This document shows, one piece after another, positions 63,932 through 64,000 of a stretch of DNA of 64,000 nucleotides. Each line of letters starts with the position of its first letter. The first letter of the stretch is position 1. The DNA lies in contig DASZYF010000080.1 in the NCBI GenBank assembly GCA_035545535.1, forward strand, positions 1 to 64,000, written 5' to 3'. A program made the position numbers and the translations under genes. The notes beneath the pieces were generated by a model. It was not told the origin of the DNA, made no database searches, and worked only from the letters and a program-made list of their open reading frames with translations. This DNA comes from DASZYF01 sp035545535 (GTDB lineage Bacteria > Actinomycetota > Actinomycetes > Mycobacteriales > CAJCIY01).

Positions 63932-63982
63932 TTGACACCCGTCTGCGGCGCTGCCAGAGTAGTAAGCGCTTGCTCACTTACT
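63932..63982 (+). promoter_or_regulatory. Promoter and operator of the next gene to the right
   Basis: -35 TTGACA (63932-63937), 17-base spacer, -10-like CAGAGT (63955-63960), then a near-palindrome AGTAAGCGCTTGCTCACTTACT (63961-63982, arms with one mismatch), then GGAGGG as an SD at the window end. The gene itself lies outside the window. Confidence 0.55.
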
Positions 63983-64000
63983 CGGCTCGGAGGGACTCGG

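Overview
The window is about 64 kb of very GC-rich DNA. It is dense with GTG starts, TetR regulators, F420-type (LLM) oxidoreductases, class F sortase and leaderless-looking promoters. This fits a chromosomal segment of a soil or water actinobacterium. I cannot name the genus. I see no tRNA, rRNA, CRISPR array, transposase or phage gene.

Layout. 0-17.8 kb is a catabolic and transport block: amidohydrolase, TetR, a fused DUF35-thiolase-fold protein, and a branched-chain-amino-acid-type ABC transporter built from only three polypeptides (lipoprotein 4427-5704, fused LivH-LivM 7022-9118, fused LivG-LivF 9115-10713). An SDR, thioesterase, two alpha/beta hydrolases, a second amidohydrolase, a CoA-acylating aldehyde dehydrogenase and an FMN reductase follow. 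17.8-25 kb is an accessory block with looser packing: nested inverted repeats, small membrane proteins, a secreted beta-propeller protein, rifampin ADP-ribosyltransferase (arr), a membrane protein/hypothetical pair, and a secreted formylglycine-generating-enzyme-like protein ending in an LAATG sorting tail. 25-40 kb is mostly minus-strand acyl-CoA catabolism: two paired acyl-CoA dehydrogenase sets, enoyl-CoA hydratase, alcohol dehydrogenase, LLM and aldo/keto reductases, P450, SMP-30-like lactonase, a split thiolase/DUF35 pair and a second LivF/LivG pair. 40-49 kb holds a DUF427-TesB fusion, two TetR genes, a sulfotransferase with a partner gene, and an alpha-methylacyl-CoA racemase operon. 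49-64 kb holds MaoC hydratase, aldehyde dehydrogenase, double DUF427, SDRs, a neocarzinostatin-like protein next to a class F sortase, an LVIVD-type secreted protein, thiolase, TesB, a third amidohydrolase, DoxX, enoyl-CoA hydratase and aldo/keto reductase.

How it works together. Branched or cyclic carboxylic acids are probably imported by the Liv-type system, activated to CoA esters by enzymes outside the window, epimerised, dehydrogenated by heteromeric acyl-CoA dehydrogenases, hydrated, and cleaved by thiolase or retro-aldol chemistry. The enzyme mix resembles steroid or terpenoid side-chain degradation, but the substrate is inference.

The main unexplained signal is a recurrent palindrome, roughly TCGACNNCGACGTCRAA with a TTGG-like tail. 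It lies at nine places immediately upstream of catabolic genes, including all three amidohydrolases, both thioester-cleavage or transport loci and an acyl-CoA dehydrogenase operon. It looks like the operator of one local regulon, possibly read by the paralogous TetR proteins at 1748-2416 and 36484-37131. Separate families of regulatory palindromes and of intergenic hairpins are also present.
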